From Paraescarpia echinospica (lineage: Eukaryota; Annelida; Polychaeta; Sabellida; Siboglinidae), in contig CM034544.1 in the NCBI GenBank assembly GCA_020002185.1, positions 4,276,632-4,340,631 on the forward strand: a stretch of 64,000 nucleotides of DNA. The letters run 5' to 3'. Below are positions 51,948 through 63,762 of this stretch, in pieces. Below the pieces are notes generated by a model. The model did not search any database. It was given only the letters and a program-made list of their open reading frames with translations, and was not told where the DNA came from. The first letter of the stretch is position 1; every line of letters begins with the position of its first letter. A program made the position numbers and the translations under genes.

Positions 51948-54323
51948 GTAACATTTACCAATCTCTAGAGTATCTGCACAGAATTGGTCGTTCTACCGTA
52001 GGGAAGATAATCCCAAATGCTTGTGCAGCTATACATCTTGTCTTACATGGCAAGTACGTAAAAGTGATAGAGATACATGTGTGAACGATGAAAACATACG
52101 TAAATCAGAGTTGTAGGCTGCATGTGCCAGAAACTTGCTAAACCGTCCCAGGAATTGTTTTAACTAATTTGGAACTGGATATAGTTGTATGAAAACATTA
52201 CATTAAAAAATCAAAACTCCATAAGAAAATTAAATAAGACCAACATTGTAATCAAAATAAAAAAGTATGATTTATTAAAGCATGTTTATATTGATTAAAA
52301 AATCCCATCAATAAACTAAAAATTGAAGAAATTTTTTCAAGAAAACCCATGAAGTTGCTGCTTTGGTAAAGGTAGTCTCAAACCAACAATCACGTAGGCT
52401 TGCAAACACTTTAAAACAAATGAATACAAACTTAATGCTACTGCCACACTGTTGAAATGATCATTTCCAAACACTCTCTATCTATCAGGCATGGATGAAT
52501 ACCAATTTCAGTTGTTAACTGAATTAACACTACTCTGACCACTCCAAATGCGTGAATACCAAGAAATTACCTTTTTTACTTTCTTATATTTCGAGAAATG
52601 TTACATTAACGTATTTTAATTAATTAACTTTACCAAGGAGTAATTTATATAGATAACATTCACAAGTAATCATAAGAAATTAATTAAGTAATTGTCCATG
52701 CCTTGTATACACCAAACGCACTCTCCCACAAGTCAGGTACTCAACTGTCCGCTGTTACCATCTGCGTCATCTTAAGTTTAATTAACTTCCTGTTCTTCTC
52801 AACGTTCACCTCATCTATCCGCTGCGCCAATTTTTAGCTCATGACGAAGTTTTTGACCTATTTGATTATTTCCCTCTTCTTCCTCCTTTCTTCGTTTCTC
52901 ACGTTGTGCTTCAATTTCATGCAGGTAAGGAGTTAATGACTGATCCTGCAGATACATAGTCCTTTCTTTTCTTTCCGGCTGCCCCTGTTTGAAAAACCTG
53001 GCCCCCATTACGTCCTTTGACATCTTGCCCCCATCCTTTGGACCCTGTGACTGTCACTGTTTGTACCTGGCCCCCACTACGTCCTTTGAGACCCTGCCCC
53101 CATCCTTTGGACCTTGTGACTGCCCCTGTTTGTACCTGGCCCCCACTACATCCTTTGACACCCTGCCCCCATCCTTTGGACCCTGTGATTGCCCCTGTTT
53201 GTACCTGGCCCCCACTACGTCCTTTGACACCTTGCCCCCATCCTTTGGACCTTGTGACTGCCCCTGCACTGCAACAATGTCATCGTCACCACGTACATTG
53301 CTATCATTTAGTATGTCATCAATGTCATCGTGTAGCATTATGTTTTCAATGTCTTGTGTGTAGTGTGTTCCTTGGATGTGCTGAGTGTCGTCTCCGCCCA
53401 GGCTTTGTAGCGTTTCCTGTGTATCTTCTCTTTCCAAAATGTTGTGCATATTATCCTAAAATAAATAAATTTAAAATTTAAAACTAATCAGTTTTGTTTC
53501 ATGAATATATGTGTGTATGCATGTGTGTTCAGGTTCCAAACTCTCAGCAAGAGTGGGAGACCATTGCTGAAAGCTTCAATGCAAAGTGGCAGTTTCCCAA
53601 TTGCATTGGCGCAATTGACGGGAAAAATATTGCTTTGAAAGCCCCACCAAATAGCGGATCAACATATTACAATTATAAGCTGTTTCATAGCGTCATTCTC
53701 ATGGCAGTGGCCGATGCCCATTACAAGATCATCATGTTTGATGATGGAGTTAATAGTCGCCACAGTGACGCAGGTGCGTTTGCCAGTTCGGCCACGTCAT
53801 CTGCCTTGGAAGACAACACGGTGCCCTTTCCACCGAAAGAGCACTGCCAGGACGGGACGGGACGCAACCACACCCCACCTTATTGTTTGAAATGACCCCA
53901 CCTTATTGTTTGAAATGATGTAGGGTGTGGTTGCGTCCTTATGTGATGAAGCCCTACCCGGCGAAAGGCTTAACAGAAGAGCAACGATTATTTAACTATC
54001 TCCTTAGTTGTGCACGGCGAGTGGCAGAAAATTGCTTCGGGATTTTGGTTAATCGATTTGCTGTTCTGGGGCATGAAATGAATCTTTCTCCAGAAAGAGC
54101 AACTACTGTCACACAAGCCTGCATTGCCCTGCATAACTTCCTGCGAACAGAATGCGATGCAAGCTATTCGCGGGAAGTAAGACGACCGAGTGTATGTACC
54201 TGACATAGAGACATAAATCAACAAGCAGACAACCGAAATGGTGCAAATGCCAGAGGAATCAGGGATGGACTCTGTGACTACTTCAGTTCAAATGGTGCAG
54301 TGGGCTGGCAGTGGCAACAATGA
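51948..54323 (+). pseudogene. PIF/Harbinger transposase, two exons, decayed
   Basis: Exon 51,948-52,063 encodes NIYQSLEYLHRIGRSTVGKI and PNACAAIHLVLHGKYVK, the HTH-like part. A GTGATA donor and the acceptor at 53,532 (gtgttcag) join it in frame to VPNSQQEWETIAESFN. The DDE domain follows: WQFPNCIGAIDGKNI (Asp 1), KIIMFDDGVNSRHSDAGAF (Asp 2), and ARRVAENCFGILVNRF (Glu). A rearrangement at 53,860-53,940 and frame changes interrupt it. The C-terminal part (GIRDGLCDYFSSNGAVGWQW) ends at TGA 54,321-54,323. The enzyme would excise and insert an element with a three-base TWA target. Confidence 0.82.
52811..53449 (-). CDS. antisense ORF with 23-residue repeats inside the transposase intron
   Basis: The minus strand is open from 53,449 (MHNILEREDTQETLQSLGGD), through HDDIDDILNDSNVRGDDDI, into four 69-bp units (QGQSQGPKDGGKVSKDVVGA then RYK) at about 53,020-53,265, with a frame change between the third and fourth. 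It ends with a charged helix (YLHEIEAQREKRRKEEEEGN) near 52,811. Harbingers often carry a second Myb/SANT-type protein; the acidic part and charged helix would fit such a protein's C-terminal half, but no Myb domain is visible. Confidence 0.4.
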
Positions 54324-55048
54324 GTTGCGTGTGGTGTACTGGGTCAGTCTATCTGAATACACACACATTCAAATAGGTCCCACCTCGAGGGATATTGCAG
54401 TTCATTTAATCCCCACATAATTGCTCATGAGAATTCAATTAAAAAACATATAGACATAGGAGAATGCTGGTATTTCAATTAACAATCACGAATATATCAG
54501 ATTATATATAAATGGACAGCTAGATGTTAGGTAAACATGAATCTATATAATTATAATTGATTACAATAACTACAAGTGTGTTACTGAAATATAAAGTAAT
54601 TGTATTTTTTTTTATTTTACATTAATGGACACTTGGTTTTTGTTGGTAATGTATGTTAATCTATACACATTTCAGATGGAAATATTGAGTTCTTTTGATC
54701 ACTTATGCGGATACTATGCACCTCATTGCCAATAAAAAAATAAATGATTTTAAAAGTATTTAAACCAGTGACAACAAACACAAACGAGTTTGATGCAGAT
54801 TCTTTGAGATGTATGTCAGAACTTAGTCCAAGGATTACTTAATCATGGGTCCAAGGCAAGACAGGGACTATAATAATCCATATTCCAAAACATAATGATC
54901 TGCCACAGCAAATTGGGTATTAAGTTGAAAAGTTGCTAAACACAGTTTTATTCCTTTTTGGATTACACACGCTATAAGCTTTAAAATGATACCTTATTTG
55001 TTGATATATCTTCAGTAGTTTACGAATATGATGTACTGATAAAATTAA
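54324..55048. other. AT-rich, nothing supported
   Basis: No gene or repeat could be recognised in this stretch. Confidence 0.5.
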
Positions 55049-56448
55049 TAGGGGTCATTCCACATGAACTCAACAATGAAAAGGCTAAATTATTCTTGAC
55101 CCCCTCCGATTTTAATGACATTTGATAAATATGTTGGTACTGTAGTGAAATTTACTTGTACCAACTGTCAGACCTATAAATGAAATATTGTTGAGTTATT
55201 GCATATTAATTAAAACAAACTAACAAAAATGAATGAATGAATGTGAAACATATGTACACATAACTTTGGCCCTAATGGAACAAAAGTGATGGCTTATGAC
55301 TTAATATAAAGCTAAGACAATGTTCTATTCACAGTATTATATGTCACATGACAGCTTAAAAATATTTTGTTTTAAACGTGATTGACCTTGATCTTTGACA
55401 TCACATACTCAAAAAATACTAAACCTCGAGTCTGATTAATTTTGTTATCTAACGTGGTAATTGTATCAAAAGAATTGTGCAAATAATTCCAGTGAAACCT
55501 TGATGAGGTATAGATTTTGGGTCATGTTCACGCAATTTAATTTTACAGGTCTCCTAATATAAGTTTACATAACTTTTGTACTGTTTTGTAGTTATGGTGC
55601 TAAACTGCTGATGTTGCCCTCAAAATAAAGCTAAGACATTGTTCTGTTCACAGGTATGCATTACGCAGCAGTTGAATACTGTTTTGGTGCCAAAGTCATT
55701 GACCTTGACATGTTGTCTTGATATCCGGTATACCAAAAATTAATAATATCCGATTTCGATCAAATCTGGCCTTCTGTACGATACATTACAACCAACTTTC
55801 TTAAAATAATTAGAATGGGCCCATAAGTTCTTCAGATACATCAACTTGAAGTTAATGTCATCTCAATACTTATTTTGGCATGAATATTTTCACCACCTAA
55901 CTTCAAAAACTTACAATTGTCCCGTTATAAATGTCTTTGTGTGAGATTTGTTGATAGCATGACTTTGCTAGATATCAGGTTTTAATAAAATTGGGGTTTA
56001 CACATTTTTGTTATATCAGGTGAAAGGTCAAGGAACAATTTTGTACTGCCATTTGATAGAACAATGTTTTAACTTTAAATATTTTAAGACCAAACCCAGC
56101 ACTTTAGGACCTTTAGGGGTCAACGTTATTTATTTAGGACCATTAGGGCCAAAGTTATGTCTTAAGGACCATAAGGGCCAATGTTATGTATTTAGGACTA
56201 TTAGGGCCAAAGTTATGTATTTAGGACTATTAGGGTCAAAGTTATGTCTACATAATTATATGATACAAGCTAATGCCAAATGATTTCGTTTTAAATTGTT
56301 ATCATTAATATGCAATAACTGAAAGACTCACAAATATGACATTTTGTTTTGGGTAATTTTCACAACAGACCCAACATGTGAGGAAAATGACTTTAAAATC
56401 GGACTGGGTCAAGAATATTGCTGGTTGATTTGATATGAAATAACCCTA
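55049..56448. mobile_element. foldback / MITE-like element with gggtcatt termini, about 1.4 kb
   Basis: The left end (ggggtcattccacatgaact) and right end (reverse complement gggttatttcatatcaaatc) are inverted copies. Further inward, cttgaccc...tccgatttta (55,096 / about 56,395), gttattgcatattaat (55,196 / about 56,312) and aactttggccctaa (55,263 / about 56,150-56,230) also match in inverse orientation. Arms of roughly 250 bp flank a unique middle. No transposase is present. Confidence 0.68.
56100..56245. repeat. short tandem taggaccattagggccaaag units
   Basis: Four or five degenerate units of 27-30 bp (ttaggaccattagggccaaa, gttatgta) lie within the right arm of the foldback element. Confidence 0.75.
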
Positions 56449-56958
56449 AATAAAGTTATAAAAGCAACGTTTTCAGAAAAATATATTTAACACTTGGGCT
56501 ATGTAAAAACAAATGTCCATAGCAGCCACACATTTAGTATTTCATTACTGTTTGATTATTTTTAGATAAAACAGATCCCCGTAAGGTGTCATAAATGCAA
56601 AACTCTTACGAGTTTGGTGTGTGAACGTTACATAAAGGTATTTATTTCTTCAAAATCGAATATACTTAATCTTGGATCACAGTCTTTGTTGACTTCGGAC
56701 GGAATGAACATATTGCAGAAACGCACGAGTGTACTAACGATGCCACAAATCATATCATATGTACAGTAATCAATCTTCTGTTTACATGTGTGTCAAGATT
56801 AATGTTTTTATGTGTGTAATGATTGAAGGAAGAAGAGACAAATAAATACAGTTTCTATTATACGCATGACATTTAAATGTTGCCACTTAATTTGGTGAGT
56901 ATAATAATCTGTTATGTCAGCAGTACTTTTGGCGTTTCACTTTATGAAATATTCTTAC

Positions 56959-57140
56959 CAAATTTGTTCTTGATGGCCTCTTGTTATTACTGGCTGCAAT
57001 AACATCAGCGAGTCGTACAACGTACTTTGGTAGATCCACGTCTTCCAGACCCGCATCACTCTTTCGGGACTTTTCGAGTATGTTTATTTCTTTCCCAAGT
57101 TGTGTCCGAAAGGATTGCAGAATGGTCTTGATGACAGGTA
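56959..57140 (-). CDS. MADF / Myb-SANT-like domain exon with intact splice sites
   Basis: On the minus strand a good acceptor (ctctttgattcag) leads to 182 nt encoding PVIKTILQSFRTQLGKEINI, LEKSRKSDAGLEDVDLPKYV and ASNNKRPSRTNL, followed by GTAAGA. The pattern 'FR.QL.KE..I..S.KSGAG.DDVY.P......RPSRSNL' is that of the second half of MADF/Myb-SANT-like DNA-binding domains, found in transposon accessory proteins and host regulators. The preceding and following exons were not found. Its reading frame is intact. Confidence 0.6.
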
Positions 57141-57338
57141 CTGAATCAAAGAGAGAGACAGAGGGAGATAATATGGAATTGTGAACTATGAACAAATCAA
57201 ACACTTAAATTTAACAATGCTGCATCTTTTCACCCTCAACATGATATAACATGATTTGGTATATTATGATTTCTTTTGTATTGTAACAATATAAACTATT
57301 TATGCAATAGTCATGGCTATATATATATATATATATAT

Positions 57339-57399
57339 ATACAAACACACACACACGCATATGTATATATACATATGCGTGTGTGTGTGTGTGTTTGTG
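57339..57399. repeat. perfect-arm palindrome of CA/TG microsatellite
   Basis: acaaacacacacacacgcat followed by atgtatatatacat and its mirror complement gcgtgtgtgtgtgtgtttgt forms a hairpin of about 28-bp arms. (AT)n precedes it and (GATA)n follows. Confidence 0.9.
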
Positions 57400-57930
57400 T
57401 ATTGATAGATAGATAGACACATTTTATTTCAGATCAATTATGTACATAATAATACAGTTTATATATTATTATAAGTATACGTGATGATTGATCTATGGCG
57501 ACCTGCACTAAGACCTACAAGATCGCTGACGTGCAGACCACCATGACGATTATATAATAAATATGTCTGTATAAATATAACTTAATGATGTTATATAAAA
57601 AATAAAATAGTAACTCTAAATTAATTGAAGTACAAAAAGAGTAGTAAAAAGTAATACCATCATTTACAAATATTGATATAAATAATTATCACTACTGTCT
57701 CTAAACCCACTGACGTCATTATTGTCAGTTAATGTTAATTGAAACAAAACTAGCCTAACCTACATTTATAAACATAATCTAACACATACTAGAGTATAAC
57801 TAATAACAATATTTTTATATTATAAAATGTCTACTGTAGATATGGTCCATTTGGCTTGCATATATAGCAATTATGTATGTTACATTGTGATATATATTTG
57901 CTAATTATATATTTTGTTGCATAGTTTATA
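57400..57930. other. AT-rich, nothing supported
   Basis: No coding signal. A (gata)3-type run is at 57,402-57,415. Confidence 0.5.
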
Positions 57931-57939
57931 AAGCCTAGG

Positions 57940-59068
57940 TATGAATGACTTTAAATTTTTTCAAGTACAATTTTGGGATGAAAGTTTTTGGAATTTCATG
58001 TTTGATGCATAGGCGGCAATACTTTGAATTTGTATGTTTTACTTGAATATCATAATTATTGTTGTATGGAAGGTTGTTTGCCATGTTATTAAAACGTTGA
58101 GGTGCCTGTCTGGTCCTTCTTAATCTTATTATTGTATTTTCCTGTGTTTAAAACATGTTTTGGAAGTATCCTGGGAAGTTTCCGTTTTCATATTTAAAAA
58201 AGGTTTGAGACATGATATTTTATGTCCTCTACCTTTAGTAATTCAAGATTCTTAAACAGTGGTGCAGTATGGGAATTATATTTACTGTTTGAGACTGCTC
58301 TGACTGCCTTTTTTGCAACTTACTTATTCGTGGTCCTACATTAAGTTATGTTAGATTCGCGTCTATGAGAACACCAAGAAATTTAAAGTGTGTTGTGTTA
58401 CATGTTCAGTTGGAATACTGTTTACCTCAATATTAGGAATGTCGCTATTTTTTTATTTTCTTTGTTTACTATAACAAAAATCATCATCTTCGTTTTGCTT
58501 ACATTGAGTGATAGCTTGTTCACTACTAGCCAGTCCGTTATATTGGTTAATTCCGCATTTATTTGATTAGATGTTAGTTTATGGTTATTTGTGAAGTTGC
58601 CCAACGTGCTGAGCTGCGCGGTTTGCTCGGCGGTTCTATGGAACAATTTACCTCCGACGCTCAGGACAGCAAAATCATTACAAGTGTTTAAAACACTTTT
58701 GAAGACTCACCTTTTTAAACAAGCGTTTTTATAATTCACCGACCAGGACATTGTATGTGCTTTCTTTTGATAAATATATTTTGTTGTATTAGTTTCTCAG
58801 CATAGTTGTGGTTATTCTTCTTGTATAAATGAATGTATTTATATAAAAAAATTATATATGTATTTATTTTAAAGTTTTTTAATGATCTCTCTTTTTAAAT
58901 TGTTTTTAGTAACTATATTTAAGGTAATGCTATATGTTGTACATATTTTTTCTTAGTTAGTTTATGTAAAATACGATTATATATGTGTGCATATATGTAA
59001 AGCGCCCGAGAGCAATGTTACTTGATCGGGCGCTACATGAGTACTTTTATTTATTTATTTTATTTATT
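57940..59068 (+). mobile_element. LINE insertion with inverted 5' segment (twin-priming structure)
   Basis: 57,940-58,646 reads on the minus strand as the RT-end and post-RT region: NAELTNITDWLVVNKLSLNV, SKTKMMIF, FKFLGVLIDANLT and VAKKAVRAVSNSKYNSHTAP (in several frames). From about 58,608 the plus strand reads VLWNNLPPTLRTAKSLQVFK and TLLKTHLFKQAFL, the protein's final segment, followed by a 3' UTR with an agcgcccgag...cgggcgct hairpin (59,000-59,034) and a TTATT tail. The two parts are consecutive in one LINE product but opposite in orientation. Confidence 0.7.
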
Positions 59069-59475
59069 AATGTAAGAATGTCGTTTAGTGGCTTGATTCA
59101 TTTTTGTGAAACTAAGAGCCTACAGGTTTCATCAACTGTAAGACGTCTTTGACTGGGAATTTGATCGGGCAGTGAGCTTTGTTAGAACTGTGTTTTGCTC
59201 ACCTGACAACGTTATGTTAATTGTCGCGTTGAACGCTATTTGAATTGATGTATACGCTGCAGCGCGAACGTTCCTGTTTTATATTCCCTACTCTCTACGT
59301 TCCACAGGCACTCATGCCCGTGGTATTCTTAGATTTCATATGACGTCACTTCACCGCGGTAAAGTGGTACCGCCGCCATTGTTGTGGACCAAGCATTAAC
59401 AGTGAATGACCGCAGCGCTTACCCCAGCATTCGCTATTCTCATTTTCTGATACTGTCAGTTGTTGCCATGCAAAT
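59069..59475. other. upstream region of the THAP-type exon, nothing else seen
   Basis: Sequence of mixed composition with no gene recognised. The last 100 bases have a higher GC content, compatible with a 5' region. Confidence 0.4.
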
Positions 59476-59640
59476 GTGACGGTTACCTTTTGTTCAGTTT
59501 TTACCTGCAGCAATAGACCTAAAGGTGAAAAGGTGTCGTTTCGTTCGATTCCCAAAATAATCACGTGTCAAGGCGAACGATCTTCTGAGTTGACAACAGC
59601 GAGGCGTACCGCTTGGTTTGCACATATAAAACGGAAAGAC
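59476..59640 (+). pseudogene. THAP-type zinc-finger N-terminus
   Basis: The frame begins TVTFCSVFTCSNRPKGEKVS and continues FRSIPKIITCQGE, then TARRTAWFAHIKRKDFIP. THAP domains start with C-x2-4-C near residue 5, have a basic Pro segment and a Trp, and then a C-x2-H that is not found here. The first codon reads GTG rather than ATG, and the 3' part (Phe/Ser run at 59,640) departs from the family, so the exon is truncated or decayed. THAP domains bind DNA in P-element-type transposases and host regulators. Confidence 0.55.
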
Positions 59641-59849
59641 TTCATTCCTTTTTTTTCTTCTTCTTCCGGATTATTGTGGAAACCCCGGCAGTCGAGGAAT
59701 AATTCCACAGTTTTTGTAGAGGTGGGCATGGGTTTAAATAAAAAAAGTTAAATGGTTAGAAATATAATTAAAAACAAGTTAGAAGGTTAAACAAGTTAAA
59801 GTTTAACAGTTATAAAGTTAAAAGAAAATTATTTGCAGTTACATTATTC

Positions 59850-60300
59850 GTAACGGTTGGGAATAATAATAATAATACAGAATTAATATATATATATATA
59901 TATATAAAGGTCTTAGAATGTTAAGATTGCGCTTTATAACGGTAGTGGCTATTGTGGAGCAGTCAACCAGTTCTTCATGGATGACTTGAAGACTGGGTGG
60001 GACTGGGCTTCGGAGGAGTCTGGGGGAAGTGAGTTCCACATTCTGATGGCAGATGGGAAGAAGGAATGGAGATAAATGTTTGTCCTTCTTGAGTGGGGCA
60101 GTTCGAGTTTGTTCTGCTGACCACGCGTTTTCCAGGAGGCTACCTTGAATAGGCCATAAGGTGGGTGTAAGTCGACAAGGCCGTGCATAATTGTGTACAT
60201 CATGCTAGCCTTATCCACCGTTCTTCTGATTTGTAGGTTCTCAAGGCTCTACCATGGCTGATGCGCTGACAGTGGGGCTGAACGCCATCGAAACACACGA
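59850..60300 (-). mobile_element. LINE 3' end fragment
   Basis: Minus-strand frames read SLENLQIRRTVDKASMMYTI, MHGLVDLHPPYGLFKVAS and PSAIRMWNSLPPDSSEAQSH, a LINE C-terminal tail with the WNSLPP motif. The 3' end runs into (AT)n at about 59,886-59,906. RT is absent. It belongs to a family different from its neighbours. Confidence 0.75.
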
Positions 60301-60575
60301 GCATATGTTCAGACCACTTTATTTTAGGTAAAAAAATGCAACTGAAATAAGTTACTGAATATGGAAGAACAGATCGAGCAGAGTACAGTAGGTAGACGTG
60401 GTAGGCAGTACATTACTGTCATCGGTACATGGCAGGGCCCCGCCCCCTCCAATATACGTGACATACATCACGACTGCAATGCGAGTGGTCACGGGCCAGT
60501 GTAGTTATTTACATATCTACGAGTTATTCCTTATATGACACTGATAAATTATCGCTGTGATTTTTTCGTGCCTTC

Positions 60576-63475
60576 TTGGACAGGTGCACGGACAACAAAA
60601 TGACAGCGATTTTCTTCATTACACTGTTGAGCCTGCGGGGTTCCAGCGCTGTAGGTCCTATGATACACTCTGATTTCCCTTGTGAATTACTACGTTCAGA
60701 CACAGAGCAAAACACAACAGACAGCAAGCAGCGCAAGAAGACGAAACGACGGAAAGGGACGAATAAGACAAAAACTAAAAAAGACGAAGAGTTGCAAATT
60801 ACCCCTCCCCACCGTACTCCTTTCTAACGTCCGCTCACTTTGTTAAAAAATGGACGAGTTACAAGCAAACGTGAACTATATACACGAGTATAGTCAGGCT
60901 TAGCTACTTGCTTTTAATAAGACTTGGCTTGATGATTGACAATGATTTATTTATCGATCTGCTTGGAACACCCATGCGATTGGACAGAAACAAACGTGAC
61001 ACTAGGAAAGAACACGGAGGGAGGGTGTGCTTCCATGTCAATCGGAGATGGTGCAGAACGGTCAGTGTTCGTGAGATACTTTGCACGCCTGACATTGAGC
61101 TCCTGTCCGTCTCACGCCGGCCCTTCTATCTTACAAGGGAATTCCCCCAGTTATTCTTCACACTTATTTACACCCACCTACGCGCCAAAGCCGCAAGGGT
61201 TGCAGAACTAATTTCACACCACAACAACAAACTAGACTCTATTTCTCCAGATGCTCCGACATTTCTGCTGGGTGAATTTAATCACTGCCTTCTCCACAAA
61301 ACGTTGAAGACGTTTCATCAATATATCATATGTCCGACTCGTCTGAACAAGACAATCGATCTTTGCTACGGTTCAGTGCCTGCAGCCTACATGTCTATGC
61401 CGTTACCTCCTATTGGATCAGCTAACCACAACTGTGTACTACCAGCCGCCGTGTACAAGCCGGTCTTTCATAGACTTGAGCGGGTGGAGAAATCCGTGAA
61501 AAGCTGGACTGCCGATAGTATTTTGCGTTACAGGGCTGCTTTGACTGCACAGAGTGGCACATGTTCTATGACACGTGTGAAAATCTGAATGAACTTGTTG
61601 ATGTTATTTCATCTTATATTTCGTTTTGCGTTGAATCTGTGATTCCAGCCAAATAAATTCAAGTTGAATTCCAGTTTATTTGTGATAATTTTCGTGAAAG
61701 GGATAAAGAACATGGCAGCTGTCAACATGATGACTTCCCCAGTTAGATCTAAGGTCGGGCTGCAGGGTGTGAGTGACGAGTCTTTGCCCGAAGTGATTAG
61801 TTACTTCTTTATACGTTTTGAAGAACAACACTTTTCATCCTACATGTTTCATCTAAAGTCGTCATCGACGTTTGATAAAACTGCTGTCATTGATCGGGAG
61901 AGTGTAGCTAATTGTCTTAAGATGATCAACATAAAGAAAAGCCCAGGCCCTGATGGCATATGTGGCAGAACTCTGACGTTTTGCGCAGATAAGCTAAGTG
62001 GCGTCTTTCAACATATCTGTCAAACCTATCTAGACACTGTTAGTATTTCCACTGCTTGGAAAAATTATACTGTCATCCCCGTTCCTAAAACAAACAACCC
62101 AAAACAGTTAAACGACTTCAGGACCCATATCCCTTATGAAAACCCTGGAAAAGCTAGTAATGTCGATGATCCTGCCCATCACCAAGAGTCAATTAGACCC
62201 ACTCCAGTTTGCATATCGGGCTGGAAGAGGTGTTGAAGATGCGAAGTTATTAATTCTGGACAAACTGTATACTCACATTGAGAAACCAACTGCACATGTC
62301 AAGATTCTCTTCTCCCATTTCTCATTGGTTTTTAATTTGATTCAACCTCATATCTTAGCCCATGAACTCATTTCTGATTTTAATCTTGGATACCAGTTTG
62401 TTGCCTGGATTGTTGATTGTTTGTCGTGTCGTCCTCAGTATGTTTCTGCGAATGGAAAATGAACTGACGTGAGATTGACACACACAGACTCACCTCAAGA
62501 TTGTTGTCTTTCACTCCTACTTTACAACTAGTACACTGACAGTTGTAGAAATGCTCATGAAGGCAGGGTTTTAGTGATAATTATTGATGACATTGCCTTA
62601 CTTTCATTTCTCTTTGGTTCCCAACAAGATCATGACCCGGCACTACGAGATTTTGTTGAGTGGTGTGATTACTCGCATTTAAAGTTTAACGTATGTGAAA
62701 CCAAGGAGTTAGCAATATATTTAAGAAAACACAGACAAATCCCTGAAAAAAACATAATTCATGATCAAGAGGTTGACATTGTCACCAAGTACAAATAACA
62801 AGGTACAGTGTTTGATAAAAAACTTAGATGGGATGACAATACTGAAATAATCGTCAACAAATGTCAGCAGCCCCTGTATGTTCTTAGAAAAATAATCTCT
62901 TTTTATGATGATGAAACAATTTAAAACCTGTTTTGAAAGTATTTTATTGACAGACAGTGCTCTTTGCTTTTCGTTTATCTGCTGGTATTTTAACCTGAGT
63001 GTTAAAAACAAGAACAGTTTACAGAAGATTGTACGAGTCAGCTCCAATGTAATCGGAGAGATTCAGAGATAAGTCTGGGTCTTAGGAAGGCACGTTCTAT
63101 TTTAGCCAATAATAATAATCTTCTATATGCAATCTTTGAGAAACTGCCGTAGGGCAGCCGTTTTAGGTGCCCCTCGTGAAAAACAAATCGATTTAATTTA
63201 TCTTTTGTTCCTGCTGCCATCAGTCTTTTGACGATGTGAAATGAAAGTATGTGTATGTTCTATAATTTAGATTATGTTTAGTGGTTACAGGGTGAAGAAA
63301 TGCACTCCATGTGTTCATGTGATAAATTAATATTTCTTTGACTATGATGACGTGATCCAGTAATACGCTGTTACGTATATTATATTTTAATATATATATA
63401 TATATATATTATCCACTGTGCCCGCCAAAGCGACAATGTAATTGCCCTTACAGGGAGGAATAAAGATGCATTGTA
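60576..63475 (+). mobile_element. nearly full-length decayed LINE (endonuclease and RT)
   Basis: A basic N-terminal stretch (60,700-60,790) precedes NVRSL..KMDELQANVNYIHEY (60,830 on) and the EEP endonuclease (60,908-61,588), with CTPDIELLSVSRRPFYL, DAPTFLLGEFNHCLL and GSANHNCVLPA. RT follows from 61,664: INIKKSPGPDGICGRTLTF, DPLQFAYRAGRGVEDA, a catalytic-loop relic (IIDDIALLSF) and FVEWCDYSHLKFNVCETKEL, then YVLRKIISF. Frames change at least five times. The 3' end has attgcccttacagggaggaa and a short ATTGT tail at 63,465-63,482. It looks Rex/Babar-like (CR1 group), though the clade is uncertain. Confidence 0.82.
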
Positions 63476-63659
63476 TTGTATTACAGTTTACACATATTGA
63501 AGATTTTTAAATATAAAAAAAATTTGACGTTTCATAGAAATTTATTGAACCCTGTATTATTCTATTTATTTACTTCTCAAGGAAATCAGCTGCGTTGTAC
63601 AATACTAATCCAGACTGGACCCCGTCTCTCCGGTTCGGTTATTCAACACCAACTACACC

Positions 63660-63760
63660 TATTACCTCGAGTTATGCTCACAACAGTACATACATACGTA
63701 CATACGTACGTACGCACGTACACACGTACACACGTACACACATACATACATCATCATCAT
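63660..63760. repeat. cgta/caca simple repeat and (cat)n tail of the next LINE
   Basis: acatacgtacgtacgcacgtacacac repeats lead into catcatcatcatt (63,750-63,762). On the minus strand (atg)n directly after a LINE ORF end is typical for RTE-like 3' tails. Confidence 0.8.
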
Positions 63761-63762
63761 TG

